Position numbers and translations under genes: made by a program. From Bartonella sp. M0283 (GTDB lineage: Bacteria; Pseudomonadota; Alphaproteobacteria; Rhizobiales; Rhizobiaceae): a stretch of 64,000 nucleotides of DNA. The stretch is taken from NCBI RefSeq assembly GCF_016100455.1, contig NZ_JACFSK010000001.1, forward strand, positions 682,001-746,000, in the 5' to 3' direction. A model generated the notes under the pieces. That model did no database searches. It was not told the origin of the DNA and saw only the letters and a list, made by a program, of their open reading frames with translations. Position 1 is the first letter of the stretch; the number at the start of each line of letters is the position of its first letter. Shown one piece after another: positions 20,397 through 30,400 of the stretch.

Positions 20397-21473
20397 ATGC
20401 AAGTTGATCTTTTTGATTTCGAGTTACCTGAAAAACAAATCGCTTTGCGACCTGCTGTGCCGCGAGAAAGTGCTCGTCTTTTACACGTCGGAAAAGGCGG
20501 GTGTCTTGAAGATTTACATGTGCGCGATTTACCCTTGCTTCTCAAAAAAGGCGATGCGCTGGTTTTCAATGACACCAAGGTTATAAAAGCCCAACTTCAG
20601 GGGGAGCGGCGTCGCGGTGCCGCCATTGCCCATATTGGCGCAACACTTCATAAACGCGTAAGCCCCAATGAGTGGCTTGCTTTTGTTCGTCCGGCAAAAC
20701 GTTTAAAAATTGGCGAAACAATTGTGTTCAACAAGCAGGATAGAAGCCTTGGCGATGACGACAAGCTTGTTGCCACGGTTCGCGAAAAGGGCGAAAACGG
20801 CGAAATACTGTTGGAATTTGATAAATCGGGTGCAGAGCTCGATCGTGAAATCGCGCTTATCGGCCACATGCCTTTGCCACCCTATATTGCTTTGAAACGG
20901 GGCGAGGATAAGCGCGACGAAACCGATTACCAGACCGTTTATGCTCGCGAAGAGGGGGCCGTCGCGGCACCAACGGCCGGTCTTCATTTTACCAAGGATT
21001 TGATGCAACAGATCAAAGATCGAGGTGTCGAAGAATATTTTGTAACGCTCCATGTCGGCGCAGGCACATTTTTGCCCGTCAAGGTTGACGATACAAAAGA
21101 TCATAAAATGCATTCTGAAATCGGCCATATAGATCAACAAACGGCAGATGCATTAATGGCTGTGAAAAAACGCGGCAACAGGGTTATTGCTGTCGGCACA
21201 ACGGCGATGCGACTTCTGGAAAGTGCTGCGGATGAAAACGGTCAACTTGATGCGTGGGCCGGTTCAACTGATATTTTTATAACACCAGGTTATCATTTCC
21301 GTTTTGTCGATTGCCTGATGACCAATTTCCACTTGCCGCGCTCGACATTATTCATGCTTGTATCGGCTTTTAGCGGGCTTGATGAAATGAAACACGCCTA
21401 TCAACATGCTATCGAAACAGGCTATCGTTTTTATTCTTATGGCGATACAAGTTTTCTGGAACGAAAAGATTAG
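20397..21473 (+). CDS. queA: S-adenosylmethionine:tRNA ribosyltransferase-isomerase
   Basis: Adds the cyclopentenediol-precursor ribosyl moiety of SAM to preQ1-modified tRNA, making epoxyqueuosine. The start [19 protein letters not shown] at 20397 is the canonical N-terminus; the frame is open 25 codons further but without support. Conserved blocks are [26 protein letters not shown] and the C-terminal [16 protein letters not shown]. 358 aa. tgt follows 5 nt later, so queA and tgt are one queuosine operon. Confidence 0.97.
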   Translation: MQVDLFDFELPEKQIALRPAVPRESARLLHVGKGGCLEDLHVRDLPLLLKKGDALVFNDTKVIKAQLQGERRRGAAIAHIGATLHKRVSPNEWLAFVRPAKRLKIGETIVFNKQDRSLGDDDKLVATVREKGENGEILLEFDKSGAELDREIALIGHMPLPPYIALKRGEDKRDETDYQTVYAREEGAVAAPTAGLHFTKDLMQQIKDRGVEEYFVTLHVGAGTFLPVKVDDTKDHKMHSEIGHIDQQTADALMAVKKRGNRVIAVGTTAMRLLESAADENGQLDAWAGSTDIFITPGYHFRFVDCLMTNFHLPRSTLFMLVSAFSGLDEMKHAYQHAIETGYRFYSYGDTSFLERKD

Positions 21474-21478
21474 GAACA

Positions 21479-22606
21479 ATGAGCGAAACCTTCACCTTCA
21501 AGAAAATTACTGAAGATGGTCACGCGCGGCGTGGCGAAATTACAATGCCACGCGGCAAAGTCCGAACACCTGCTTTTATGCCGGTAGGAACCGCCGGTTC
21601 GGTGAAGGCAATGTATATGGAGCAGGTTGAAGAGCTCGGTGCCGATATCATACTCGGCAATACTTATCACCTGATGTTGCGCCCCGGTGCCGAACGTATC
21701 GCAAGACTGGGCGGCCTTCATGTTTTTGCACGTTGGCCAAAACCTATTTTGACCGACTCCGGCGGTTTTCAGGTTATGTCGCTAGCCGGGCTTAGAAAAT
21801 TGACCGAGAAGGGCGTGACCTTCCAATCGCATATTGATGGTGCGCGTTATGAGCTGACACCGGAACGGTCGATCGAAATACAGTGCCTTCTTGATTCCGA
21901 CATCCAAATGCAACTCGACCAATGCGTTGCCTTGCCTGCCTCATTCAAAGAAATGGAAAAGGCAATGGAGCTGTCTTTACGCTGGGCAGAACGTTGCAAA
22001 ACGGCTTTTGGAGATCAGCCGGGAAAAGCAATGTTCGGCATCGTTCAGGGTGGGGATAATGCAAGTTTGCGGGAACGGTCGGCTCATGCTTTGAAGGATC
22101 TTGATTTGAAAGGCTATTCCATTGGTGGCCTGGCGGTAGGTGAGCCGCAAAATGTGATGATGGATATGCTTGATGTGACCTGTTCGATTTTGCCGCAAGA
22201 TAAACCGCGTTATTTGATGGGGGTTGGCACACCTGATGATATTTTAAAGAGTGTGGCCCATGGCGTTGATATGTTTGATTGTGTCATGCCGACAAGGGCA
22301 GGCCGACATGGTTTGGCATTTACCAGATTTGGTAAAATCAATTTAAGAAATGCAAAACATGCCGAAGACCCGCGCCCGTTAGACCCCCAATCTCCCTGTC
22401 CGGCAGCACGGGATTATAGCCGTGCTTATCTTCACCATCTCGTAAAAGCGGGTGAACCATTGGCCGGAATGGTGATCACGTGGAACAATCTCGCTTTTTA
22501 TCAGCAATTGATGCAAGGTATCAGAGATGCAATCGAAGCACATCGTTATGCCGATTTCGTAGCCGAAGTAACCGAAGAGTGGAATAGGGGCGATAGAGCA
22601 GATTAA
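21479..22606 (+). CDS. tgt: tRNA-guanine transglycosylase, zinc ligands largely missing
   Basis: Exchanges guanine 34 of GUN-anticodon tRNAs for preQ1. The base-binding [12 protein letters not shown], the GGLAVGEP loop and the catalytic [13 protein letters not shown] are intact, and 375 aa is normal. The usual structural zinc site is not: where bacterial Tgt has C-x-C-x2-C the sequence reads SPCPAA (Ser305, Cys307, Ala310), and where TEHN supplies the His it reads TWNN. Three of four ligands are therefore gone while the flanking [10 protein letters not shown] and LAFYQQLM align cleanly. The correlated loss argues for a zinc-free subfamily, not error. Co-transcribed with queA. Confidence 0.96.
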   Translation: MSETFTFKKITEDGHARRGEITMPRGKVRTPAFMPVGTAGSVKAMYMEQVEELGADIILGNTYHLMLRPGAERIARLGGLHVFARWPKPILTDSGGFQVMSLAGLRKLTEKGVTFQSHIDGARYELTPERSIEIQCLLDSDIQMQLDQCVALPASFKEMEKAMELSLRWAERCKTAFGDQPGKAMFGIVQGGDNASLRERSAHALKDLDLKGYSIGGLAVGEPQNVMMDMLDVTCSILPQDKPRYLMGVGTPDDILKSVAHGVDMFDCVMPTRAGRHGLAFTRFGKINLRNAKHAEDPRPLDPQSPCPAARDYSRAYLHHLVKAGEPLAGMVITWNNLAFYQQLMQGIRDAIEAHRYADFVAEVTEEWNRGDRAD

Positions 22607-22674
22607 TATTAAAAAGCCTCGCTTAATTGAATTTCTCTCGTTGTATTCATTTTCAGAGTTCCTATATTTAAAAA

Positions 22675-23661
22675 ATGAAAATATCTGTCCTTGATCTATG
22701 CCCCGTGCCTGAGGGAAGTTCGGTTGCCCAGGCGTTAAAAAATTCAATAGCTCTTGCCAAACATGTGGATGAGCTAGGGTTTCCTCGTATCTGGTACGCT
22801 GAACATCACAATATGACCGGCATTGCAAGCGCTGCAACGGCGGTTGTAATGGGGCAGATTCTTGCCTCGACCAATAAAATCGTTGTTGGTGCGGGCGGCG
22901 TTATGCTTCCCAACCATTCGCCGCTCGTCATTGCCGAACAATTTGGCACTCTTGAAGCACTCTATCCGAACAGGGTTGAACTCGGATTAGGTCGTGCTCC
23001 GGGCACAGACCAGATGACAGCCAGAGCCTTGAGGCGTTCGCTTGATAGCAACCCGAATGATTATCCCCGCGATGTTGTCGAATTGCTTGATTATTTTAAA
23101 GATGCCGAACCTCAGCAACAATTGCGCGCAGTTCCGGGGGCAGGTTTGCATGTGCCAGTCTGGATTTTGGGGTCGAGCCTTTATGGGGCGCAGCTTGCGG
23201 CAGTTCTGGGTTTGCCTTATTCGTTTGCCTCGCATTTTGCACCGGCCGAGCTTTATCGCGCGCTCAAAGTTTACCGCGATAACTTCCAACCGTCGGAATA
23301 TCTCAATAAGCCCGTTGCAATGGTTGCGGCAAATGTTGTGGTTGCTGAAACGGATGACGAAGCAAAGTTTCTATTTTCTTCCCAACAACAATCCTTTGTC
23401 AATTTACGGACAGGGCGTGCCGGTCCATTACCAAAACCGGTCATGAATTATGTTGACAATCTGCCTTTCAATCACCGCTTGGTGCTTGAGCAATCTTTGT
23501 CCTGTTCTGTGGTTGGTTCATCTGAAGCAGTCGAGCAAGGACTGAAAAAACTGATAGCCGATACGAATGCCGACGAGTTGATTGTTACGAGCCCGATTTG
23601 GGATAATAAAAAACGCATGGATTCATTCACACTTCTTGCCCGAATCATTAAAGATTTATGA
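22675..23661 (+). CDS. Luciferase-like flavin-dependent monooxygenase (LLM class)
   Basis: A 328-aa TIM-barrel oxidoreductase of the bacterial luciferase-like class, predicted to use F420 or FMN(H2). Family marks are the N-terminal [28 protein letters not shown], and [20 protein letters not shown], then [14 protein letters not shown]. This pattern is that of the small 'MsnO8-like' group whose substrates are unknown. It is a single gene 68 nt after tgt; whether it is read through from queA-tgt is unclear. Confidence 0.88.
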   Translation: MKISVLDLCPVPEGSSVAQALKNSIALAKHVDELGFPRIWYAEHHNMTGIASAATAVVMGQILASTNKIVVGAGGVMLPNHSPLVIAEQFGTLEALYPNRVELGLGRAPGTDQMTARALRRSLDSNPNDYPRDVVELLDYFKDAEPQQQLRAVPGAGLHVPVWILGSSLYGAQLAAVLGLPYSFASHFAPAELYRALKVYRDNFQPSEYLNKPVAMVAANVVVAETDDEAKFLFSSQQQSFVNLRTGRAGPLPKPVMNYVDNLPFNHRLVLEQSLSCSVVGSSEAVEQGLKKLIADTNADELIVTSPIWDNKKRMDSFTLLARIIKDL

Positions 23662-24134
23662 TTTTTAATCACTCTATGAGCAAGCGGTAGAGCCCTTAAT
23701 AACCGAGCGCTAATGGTCGCAGATTTGTGGGGTTAAAATCATTTATTTCCAAAATGCACAGCCGGCGTTTTTATTTGGGTTGAAGCTGTCTTACAGAGCT
23801 ATCAATGCGCCGTTTTCTGAAAAGATGTGGAAGAACCGGAAAGTCATCTTTTCTCAACCCGTAAAGCAAGCTAGAAATGCGTAAAACTGCGCAAGCGGTG
23901 GCCCGTTTACGCAGTTTTATCTTACGCATTTTCCGGACGATACTCATACACGTGTCCGGAATTACACCTCTGGTACGCACTACCTGATCCAGAGAGAAAC
24001 AAAGTGTTTTTGTTTCTGGAGCCTTTGTAGATCAACAATGTTAATCACGGGTTAGCGAACACTTAATGAAGTATGAAAATCGCTATTTTTTTGAAAAAAA
24101 ATTGCGATTTTTTTATCGGTAAAGGGTGATTGAT
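23662..24134 (+). other. Structured non-coding region upstream of cobQ
   Basis: About 470 bp without a convincing gene but rich in inverted repeats. They are a two-part hairpin AAATGCGTAA..AACTGCG / CGCAGTT..TTACGCATTT at 23875-23931, a perfect 8-bp TTCCGGAC / GTCCGGAA at about 23931-23962, a CCAGA..GAAACAAA / TTTGTTTCTGG hairpin at about 23990-24020, and a terminator-like hairpin just before the cobQ ribosome site. I looked for, and did not find, the B12-box of cobalamin riboswitches. A cis-acting leader or eroded palindromic repeats are both possible. Confidence 0.45.
24076..24114 (+). terminator. Terminator-like hairpin directly upstream of cobQ
   Basis: Arms AAAATCGC (24076-24083) and GCGATTTT (24104-24111), continued inside by a T-run/A-run pairing, end in a T tract. 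The hairpin lies about 20 nt before the cobQ start and its ribosome site. It could terminate the preceding unit or act as an attenuator of the cob leader. Confidence 0.5.
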
Positions 24135-25589
24135 TTGGCACGTGCATTGATGTTTCAGGGCACAGGTTCCGATGTCGGAAAAACAGTTCTTGTTGCCGGC
24201 TTTTGCCGTTTGGCCTCCCGCAAGGGCATCAAGGTAATGCCGTTCAAACCGCAAAATATGTCGAACAATGCTGCGGTTGCCGATGATGGCGGCGAGATCG
24301 GGCGCGGTCAATGGCTGCAAGCTTTTGCAGCAAATGAAAAACCATCCGTTCATATGAATCCGGTTTTATTGAAACCGCAAAGTTCTACCGGTTCCCAAAT
24401 CATTGTACAGGGCAAGCTTTCTGGTTTTAAAAAAGGTGCCGACTATCAAAAAATGAAGGGTGCACTTCTTGATCGGGTAATGGAATCTTATGCCCGATTG
24501 AAGGAGAGATGCGATTTGGTGCTGGTGGAGGGGGCGGGCTCACCGGCAGAAATCAATTTGCGCCATGGTGATATTGCCAATATGGGGTTTGCGCGAAGCG
24601 CCGATGTGCCGGTTATATTGATTGGTGACATTGACCGCGGTGGTGTGATCGCTTCACTCGTAGGTACCGCAACAATTCTTGAACGTGAAGACCGTGCAAT
24701 GGTCTGCGGTTATCTCATTAATAAATTTCGTGGGGATTTGAGTCTTTTTGATGATGGAATCAAAGCAATCCGGAATTTTACCGGCTGGCCATGCCTCGGC
24801 GTTATTCCCTGGCTTGAAGGGGCGAGCCTGTTGCCTTCTGAAGATTCTATGGCACTCGAACATAGAGAGCCAACAAAACATGGCAAAGTAAAAATAGCTG
24901 TACCGATTTTACCCCATGTTGCCAATTTTGATGATCTCGACCCGTTAGCCCACGAAAGGGATGTTGAAATTGTCTTTGTCCGGAAGGGTGAGTGTTTTCC
25001 AGCCGATAGCGATGTTATTATCCTTCCCGGTTCCAAATCGACCATAGCCGATATGATTGCTCTTCGTGAAAATAAGTGGGATGGGGAGATTATCGAACAC
25101 GCTAAAAAAGGCGGAATGGTTATCGGCATTTGCGGTGGATTCCAGATTCTGGGCAGGAAAATTTTTGATCGCGATTCTCTGGAAGGAAACGTTACCGAAA
25201 TAGATGCGCTTGGCCTGCTTGATATGGTAACCGAAATCGGAGAACGAAAACTCACGCGCAATAGTAATGCTATTCATCTTTTAAGCGGACTTCCGCTCAG
25301 AGGTTATGAAATTCATATGGGCAAAAGCTTCGGTCCCGATTGTCGCCATGCCCCTTTAAAAATAAACAATGTCAAAGACGGTGCGGCCTCGCCCGATGGA
25401 AAGATTTGGGGAACCTATCTCCATGGTTTATTTTCGGCAGATGCTTTCCGTCATTATTTTATCGGAAATTTTGGTGCAAAGCCGGATGCGTCCGGACATT
25501 TTGAAAAAATTGATAATGCACTTGATAAGATTGCCGATGAACTGGAAAAGGCTGTCGACATAAACGCGCTTTTTCGGCTTGCACGATAA
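24135..25589 (+). CDS. cobQ: Cobyric acid synthase
   Basis: Amidates the side chains b, d, e and g of adenosylcobyrinate a,c-diamide using glutamine and ATP. The N-terminal P-loop-like ATPase domain begins LMFQGTGSDVGKT, and the C-terminal class I glutamine amidotransferase domain has MVIGICGGFQILG with the catalytic Cys and a later YEIHMG. The TTG at 24135 restores the usual CobQ N-terminus (M)ARALMFQ and lies 8 nt after AAAGGG; the GTG at 24126 overlaps that site. 484 aa. It has its own terminator, so it is separate from the cobP operon. Confidence 0.96.
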   Translation: MARALMFQGTGSDVGKTVLVAGFCRLASRKGIKVMPFKPQNMSNNAAVADDGGEIGRGQWLQAFAANEKPSVHMNPVLLKPQSSTGSQIIVQGKLSGFKKGADYQKMKGALLDRVMESYARLKERCDLVLVEGAGSPAEINLRHGDIANMGFARSADVPVILIGDIDRGGVIASLVGTATILEREDRAMVCGYLINKFRGDLSLFDDGIKAIRNFTGWPCLGVIPWLEGASLLPSEDSMALEHREPTKHGKVKIAVPILPHVANFDDLDPLAHERDVEIVFVRKGECFPADSDVIILPGSKSTIADMIALRENKWDGEIIEHAKKGGMVIGICGGFQILGRKIFDRDSLEGNVTEIDALGLLDMVTEIGERKLTRNSNAIHLLSGLPLRGYEIHMGKSFGPDCRHAPLKINNVKDGAASPDGKIWGTYLHGLFSADAFRHYFIGNFGAKPDASGHFEKIDNALDKIADELEKAVDINALFRLAR

Positions 25590-25597
25590 AGTTTAAG

Positions 25598-25626
25598 CAG
25601 CTATCTCTATAAATAGCTGGTTTTTT
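25598..25626 (+). terminator. Intrinsic terminator after cobQ
   Basis: A perfect 7-bp stem cagctat / atagctg with an 8-nt loop is followed by gtttttt. It separates cobQ from cobP. Confidence 0.8.
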
Positions 25627-25855
25627 GCAAAAGAAGTTGCGAAAAATAAACTGGACTTTCAGGAAGTGGACCCAATTCGGGCATTTCATTCGAACCGGTC
25701 AGTCAAATTATTGTATTTAAGAATGGGCTAGAAATCCGGTTCCGGTTTGTGTTCTCATCATTCAAGAACTCTGATTCTGTATCAAAGGCATGAAGCCGGT
25801 TTTTCAGCTTTCTTTGTAAAGTGATGAATGTCTATTCCGTAAATGGAGGAGATTT

Positions 25856-26368
25856 TTGGCAAAGATAACATTGATTCTTGGCGGGACGCGTTCGGGAAAG
25901 TCGGTTTTTGCCGAAAATTATGTGTTGTCTGCCAATAAAGTACCGGTCTATCTCGCAACGGCAGAAATTTTCAATGAAGAGATGAAAAAACGGGTCGACA
26001 TGCATCGCTCACGCCGAGAGACGGGTTGGATCAATGTTGAAGAACCGATTGATATTATGGGCGAGATCGCAAAACATAATAGCGAACAAAAGATCGTCCT
26101 TATTGATTGTCTCAGCGTTTGGCTTGGTAATTTATTGGAGCATCACCGGAACGTTGAAACAGAAATGGCAAAGCTTGTCGATGGTCTTGCAGGACTTAAG
26201 GTAGAAACGGTTTTTGTTTCGAGCGAGGTAGGGCTCGGCATTGTGCCGGACAACAAGCTTGCGCGTGAATTCAGTGATTATGCCGGTCTCATGAATCAGA
26301 AAATTGCAACTATAGCAGAAACGGTGTTTTTTGTTGCGGCTGGTCTGCCGCTTAAATTGAAAGGCTAA
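25856..26368 (+). CDS. cobP: Adenosylcobinamide kinase / adenosylcobinamide-phosphate guanylyltransferase
   Basis: Phosphorylates adenosylcobinamide and then activates it with GMP for lower-loop attachment (CobU of enterics). The P-loop LILGGTRSGKS is at the N-terminus, followed by YLATAEIFNEEM, and the central LIDCLSVWLGNLL and VSSEVGLGIVP motifs are diagnostic. TTG start at 25856 with a strong GGAGGA site. 170 aa. It opens the cobP-cobW-cobN-cobO-EamA operon; the next start is 5 nt after its stop. Confidence 0.95.
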   Translation: MAKITLILGGTRSGKSVFAENYVLSANKVPVYLATAEIFNEEMKKRVDMHRSRRETGWINVEEPIDIMGEIAKHNSEQKIVLIDCLSVWLGNLLEHHRNVETEMAKLVDGLAGLKVETVFVSSEVGLGIVPDNKLAREFSDYAGLMNQKIATIAETVFFVAAGLPLKLKG

Positions 26369-26373
26369 GTTTG

Positions 26374-27441
26374 ATGTCGGAACAAAAATTTTTACAGAGC
26401 AAAATCCCAACCACCGTCATAACCGGATTTTTGGGTTCCGGAAAAACCACAATGATCAGGCATTTATTGGAAAATGCGCAAGGCAAACGCATTGCTCTCA
26501 TCATTAACGAATTCGGCGAACTTGGTGTGGATGGCGGTTTGCTCAAAGGCTGCGGTCTTGATAATTGCGATGATGATGATCTCATTGAACTCAATAATGG
26601 CTGCATTTGTTGTACGGTTGCTGAAGAATTCATTCCGACTATGACGAAACTGCTTGAGCGCGAGGATAGACCCGATCATATTGTTATTGAAACATCCGGT
26701 TTGGCACTTCCTCAGCCTCTTGTTGCAGCCTTCAATTGGCCCGAGATCAAAACGCAGGTGACCGTTGACGGAGTGATTACCGTGATTGACGCTCCGGCGG
26801 TGGCCGAAGGCCGATTTGCCGATGATATTGATAAAATCAATGCCGAACGGGCCCAAGATAGTTCGATCACCCATGAAAGCCCGCTTGAAGAATTGTTTGA
26901 AGATCAAATTCATGCGGCTGATCTTATCGTCCTTAACAAGGTTGATCTTATCGACGAGGATAAGCTCGAGAATGTGCGCAATATCATTTCAAGCCATAGC
27001 GACAGAGTTCCGCAAATGGTCACGTCGAGTTTTGGCAGTATCGGAACCGATCTTATATTGGGGCTCGGCGTCGGCACCGAGAGCGATATTGAAAACCGCA
27101 AATCCCACCATGAAATGAACCATGCGAAAGGCGTTCCACATAACCACGACGAATTCAAAAGCTTTGTCGTTAACGCACCATCCATCCATGATCCCAAGGC
27201 ATTAATCGAACGGTTGAAAACGATCATCGAAGAAAATGATATTTTGCGCCTCAAAGGTTTTGTCAATGTGGTTGGAAAGCCGATGCGTCTTGTTGTTCAA
27301 GCCGTCGGTCAGCGGATTGATTCCTATTTTGATCGCCCCCGGCAAAAAAACGAAGAACATAAAAGCCATCTTGTTGTTATCGGTCTTCACCAAATCGACG
27401 AGGAGAAGGTGCGCAAAACTATTGAAGCGCTTGATGTCTGA
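26374..27441 (+). CDS. cobW: CobW GTPase, metal chaperone for cobalamin synthesis
   Basis: A G3E-family GTPase thought to deliver cobalt to the CobNST chelatase. The N-terminal P-loop is GFLGSGKTT, the metal site GCICCTV (C-x-C-C), the switch IETSGLALP and the base-recognition LNKVDL. A His-rich stretch (HHEMNHAKGVPHNHDE, around residues 247-262) precedes the C-terminal CobW_C domain. The ATG at 26374 is preferred to the adjoining TTG. 355 aa. Its stop overlaps the cobN ATG by one base. Confidence 0.96.
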   Translation: MSEQKFLQSKIPTTVITGFLGSGKTTMIRHLLENAQGKRIALIINEFGELGVDGGLLKGCGLDNCDDDDLIELNNGCICCTVAEEFIPTMTKLLEREDRPDHIVIETSGLALPQPLVAAFNWPEIKTQVTVDGVITVIDAPAVAEGRFADDIDKINAERAQDSSITHESPLEELFEDQIHAADLIVLNKVDLIDEDKLENVRNIISSHSDRVPQMVTSSFGSIGTDLILGLGVGTESDIENRKSHHEMNHAKGVPHNHDEFKSFVVNAPSIHDPKALIERLKTIIEENDILRLKGFVNVVGKPMRLVVQAVGQRIDSYFDRPRQKNEEHKSHLVVIGLHQIDEEKVRKTIEALDV

Positions 27442-30400
27442 TGCATTTGCTTCTTGCCCAGAAGGGAACCATAGCCGAACAGGATAAGGCGATTGATCTT
27501 GGACAGTCGCCTGCGGACGTTATTTTTCTTTCGGCAGCTGATACCGAATTGGCAAGCCTTTCGGTTGCAAAAGCCGCGTTGAAGAAAACAACGTCATCGT
27601 TGAGGCTTGTCAATTTGCTTTCGCTTTCGCATCCCATGTCGGTTGACACCTATGTCGAAAAAACCGCGTCATATGCGAAATTGATTGTATTGCGCGTGAT
27701 AGGTGGTGAAAGTTATTGGCCTTATGGCCTGCAAGTTCTCCACTCGCTGGCACTGGAAAAAAATATCAAACTGGTGGTTTTGCCTGGTGACGATAAAGTA
27801 GACGAAAATTTGCAAAAATTTTCTACTGTTGCCGAAGAGGATTGCCACAATCTTTGGCACTACCTTATTGAAGCGAGTGCGCAAAATATGCGCTCCTTTC
27901 TTGAATATTGCGATTATTTGCTGGGGCGCCATGAGAAGCCTGTGGAGGCGGTCCCCTTGATGAAGGCAGGTCTCTGGTCACCGGATGACCCGCCATTAAC
28001 TGTTGATGATCTCGTGAACCGCCACAATGCTACGCATAAACCGGTTGTGGCGATTTGCTTTTATCGTGCTTTGGTGCAGAGCGGGCAAACAGCGAGCGTC
28101 GAAGCACTTATCGACGCTCTTCAAAAACGCGGATTAATCGCGCTGCCGATCTTTGTTTCAAGTCTCAAAGATGAATTGAGTGTCGCAATTGTCGATTCAA
28201 TTTTTGACCGGCTTTCTCCCGATATTGTGTTGAATGCAACGGGTTTTGCTGTTTCAAACGGGCATACGGGACGAAAACCTACCGTCCTTGAAAAGCGCGG
28301 CGCAATGGTTTTGCAGGTGGTTTTTGCCGGAAGCAGCAAAGAGCAATGGGAAAAAGATGGACGTGGCTTGACCGCTCGTGATCTTGCCATGAATGTTGCG
28401 CTTCCGGAAGTTGATGGACGCGTATTCACCCGCGCTGTGTCTTTCAAATCGGCAGTGGAATATGATGACGAGACAGAATGTAACGTTGTCGTCCATAAAC
28501 CTTTGAAAGACAGGGTCGATTTTGTTGCAGAGCTTACAAAAAACTGGGTAAGACTGCGCAACAAGAAGCCACATGAGCGCCATGTTGCCATTGTCATGGC
28601 CAATTATCCCGGTGGCGATGGCCGTTTGGGGCACGGTGTCGGGCTTGATACACCGGCAGCCATGATTGTGACGCTTAACGCCATGAAAAGCCAAGGCTAC
28701 GAAATAGAAAATATTCCGGAAAATGGCAATGAGCTCATGCGGTTGATGATTGAAGGTCCAACCAATGAAGGGGTGAAGGGACGGATAGTCCGGACAGCAC
28801 TTTCTTTGAGTCTTTACAAGAAGTTCTTTCAATCACTTGATAAAAAGATTCAAGATGAAGTGACTGCACGTTGGGGCGTTCCGGAAGACGATGCCTATGT
28901 GGTTGACAATGGATTGGCTTTGCCGGTTTTAATGCTGGGGGAAACGGTTGTCGGATTACAGCCGGAACGCGCATTCGGAATGGATGCAAAGCAAGTCTAC
29001 CACGCGCCCGACATTGTCCCCACCCATCATTACCTTGCATTCTATTTCTGGCTCCGTTTTGTTTATAAAGCCGATGCTATTATTCATATGGGTAAACACG
29101 GCAATCTTGAATGGCTTCCGGGAAAAGCTTTGGCACTCTCGAACCATTGCTATCCTGAAATAGCTCTTGGACCGATGCCGCATATCTATCCGTTTATTGT
29201 CAACGACCCCGGTGAAGGAACACAGGCAAAACGACGCTCTTCAGCCGTTATCATTGACCATCTGACCCCGCCTTTGACACGCGCGGAAAGTTATGGCCCG
29301 TTAAAAGATCTGGAAGGCCTTGTTGATGAATATTACGAGGCGTCGGGCGTTGACCCACGTCGTCTCGTAAAGCTCAAAGGCGAAATACTTGATCTGGTGC
29401 GGCTCACCGGTCTCAATCATGATGCCGGAATTGAAGACCATGATAGCGATGATCTGGCACTTGAGAAACTTGATGCTTTTTTGTGTGATCTTAAAGAATT
29501 GCAAATCAGGGACGGGTTACATATTTTTGGCAAAGCGCCGTCCGGCGAACAATTGGAAAATCTCCTTGTTGCAACGGCTCGTGTTCCCCGTGGCGAGGGG
29601 GAAAACGGCAGTTTACACCGCGCTATCGCCGATGATCTCGGACTTGCTTTCGACCCGCTTGATTGTGTTTTTTCAGAAAAATGGCAAGGTGAAAAGCCTG
29701 AAATATTAAAAGGTATGACCGACAGCCTATGGCGCACAAAAGGCGACACGGTTGAACGGATTGAACTTCTGGCGCTGGCGCTGGTTTCCGGAAAGATTAC
29801 CCTTCCTCAAAACTTCAGAAAAACAGCGCCAATTCTTAAAAATATTGAAGAAACATTGCGGCCATTGATTTTAAGCTGCGGCAAGGCGGAAATTGACGGG
29901 CTTTTAACCGCTCTTGACGGGCATTTTGTCGAGCCCGGGCCATCCGGCGCTCCGACACGCGGGCGGCCGGATGTATTTCCGACGGGGCGCAACTTTTTTT
30001 CAGTTGATACAAGGGCAGTGCCCACACAGTCGGCTTGGCAATTGGGCAAAAAATCGGCCGAACTTCTCATTATCCGCTATGTACAAGACCACGGTGATTG
30101 GCCGAAGGCTTTCGGCCTCACCGCTTGGGGAACTGCCAATATGCGCACCGGTGGCGATGATATTGCGCAGGCTCTGGCACTTATCGGCGTCAAACCTTTG
30201 TGGGATGCGGCATCCCGCCGTGTAACCGGCGTTGAAGTTATTCCGGTAGCTCTCCTTGGTCGGCCACGTGTTGACGTAACATTAAGGATTTCCGGCTTCT
30301 TCCGCGATGCATTTCCCGAACAGATCGCCTTGTTCGATCAGGCAGTGCGCCTCGTTGCCTCGCTTGACGAAGAGGAAGAAGATAATCCGCTCCATGCGCA

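Noticed and set aside
23771..23980. 69-codon minus-strand frame in the cobQ leader
   Set aside because: Basic, repetitive content produced by the hairpins; no ribosome site.
23690..24060. Cobalamin riboswitch before cobQ, and similarly before cobP, cobA and cobS/cobT
   Set aside because: The conserved B12 core (GCCACTG-like box and AGGGAA..GGTG segments) is not visible in any of these upstream regions.
25459..25689. 76-codon minus-strand frame over the end of cobQ and its terminator
   Set aside because: Mostly antisense to cobQ; no domain.
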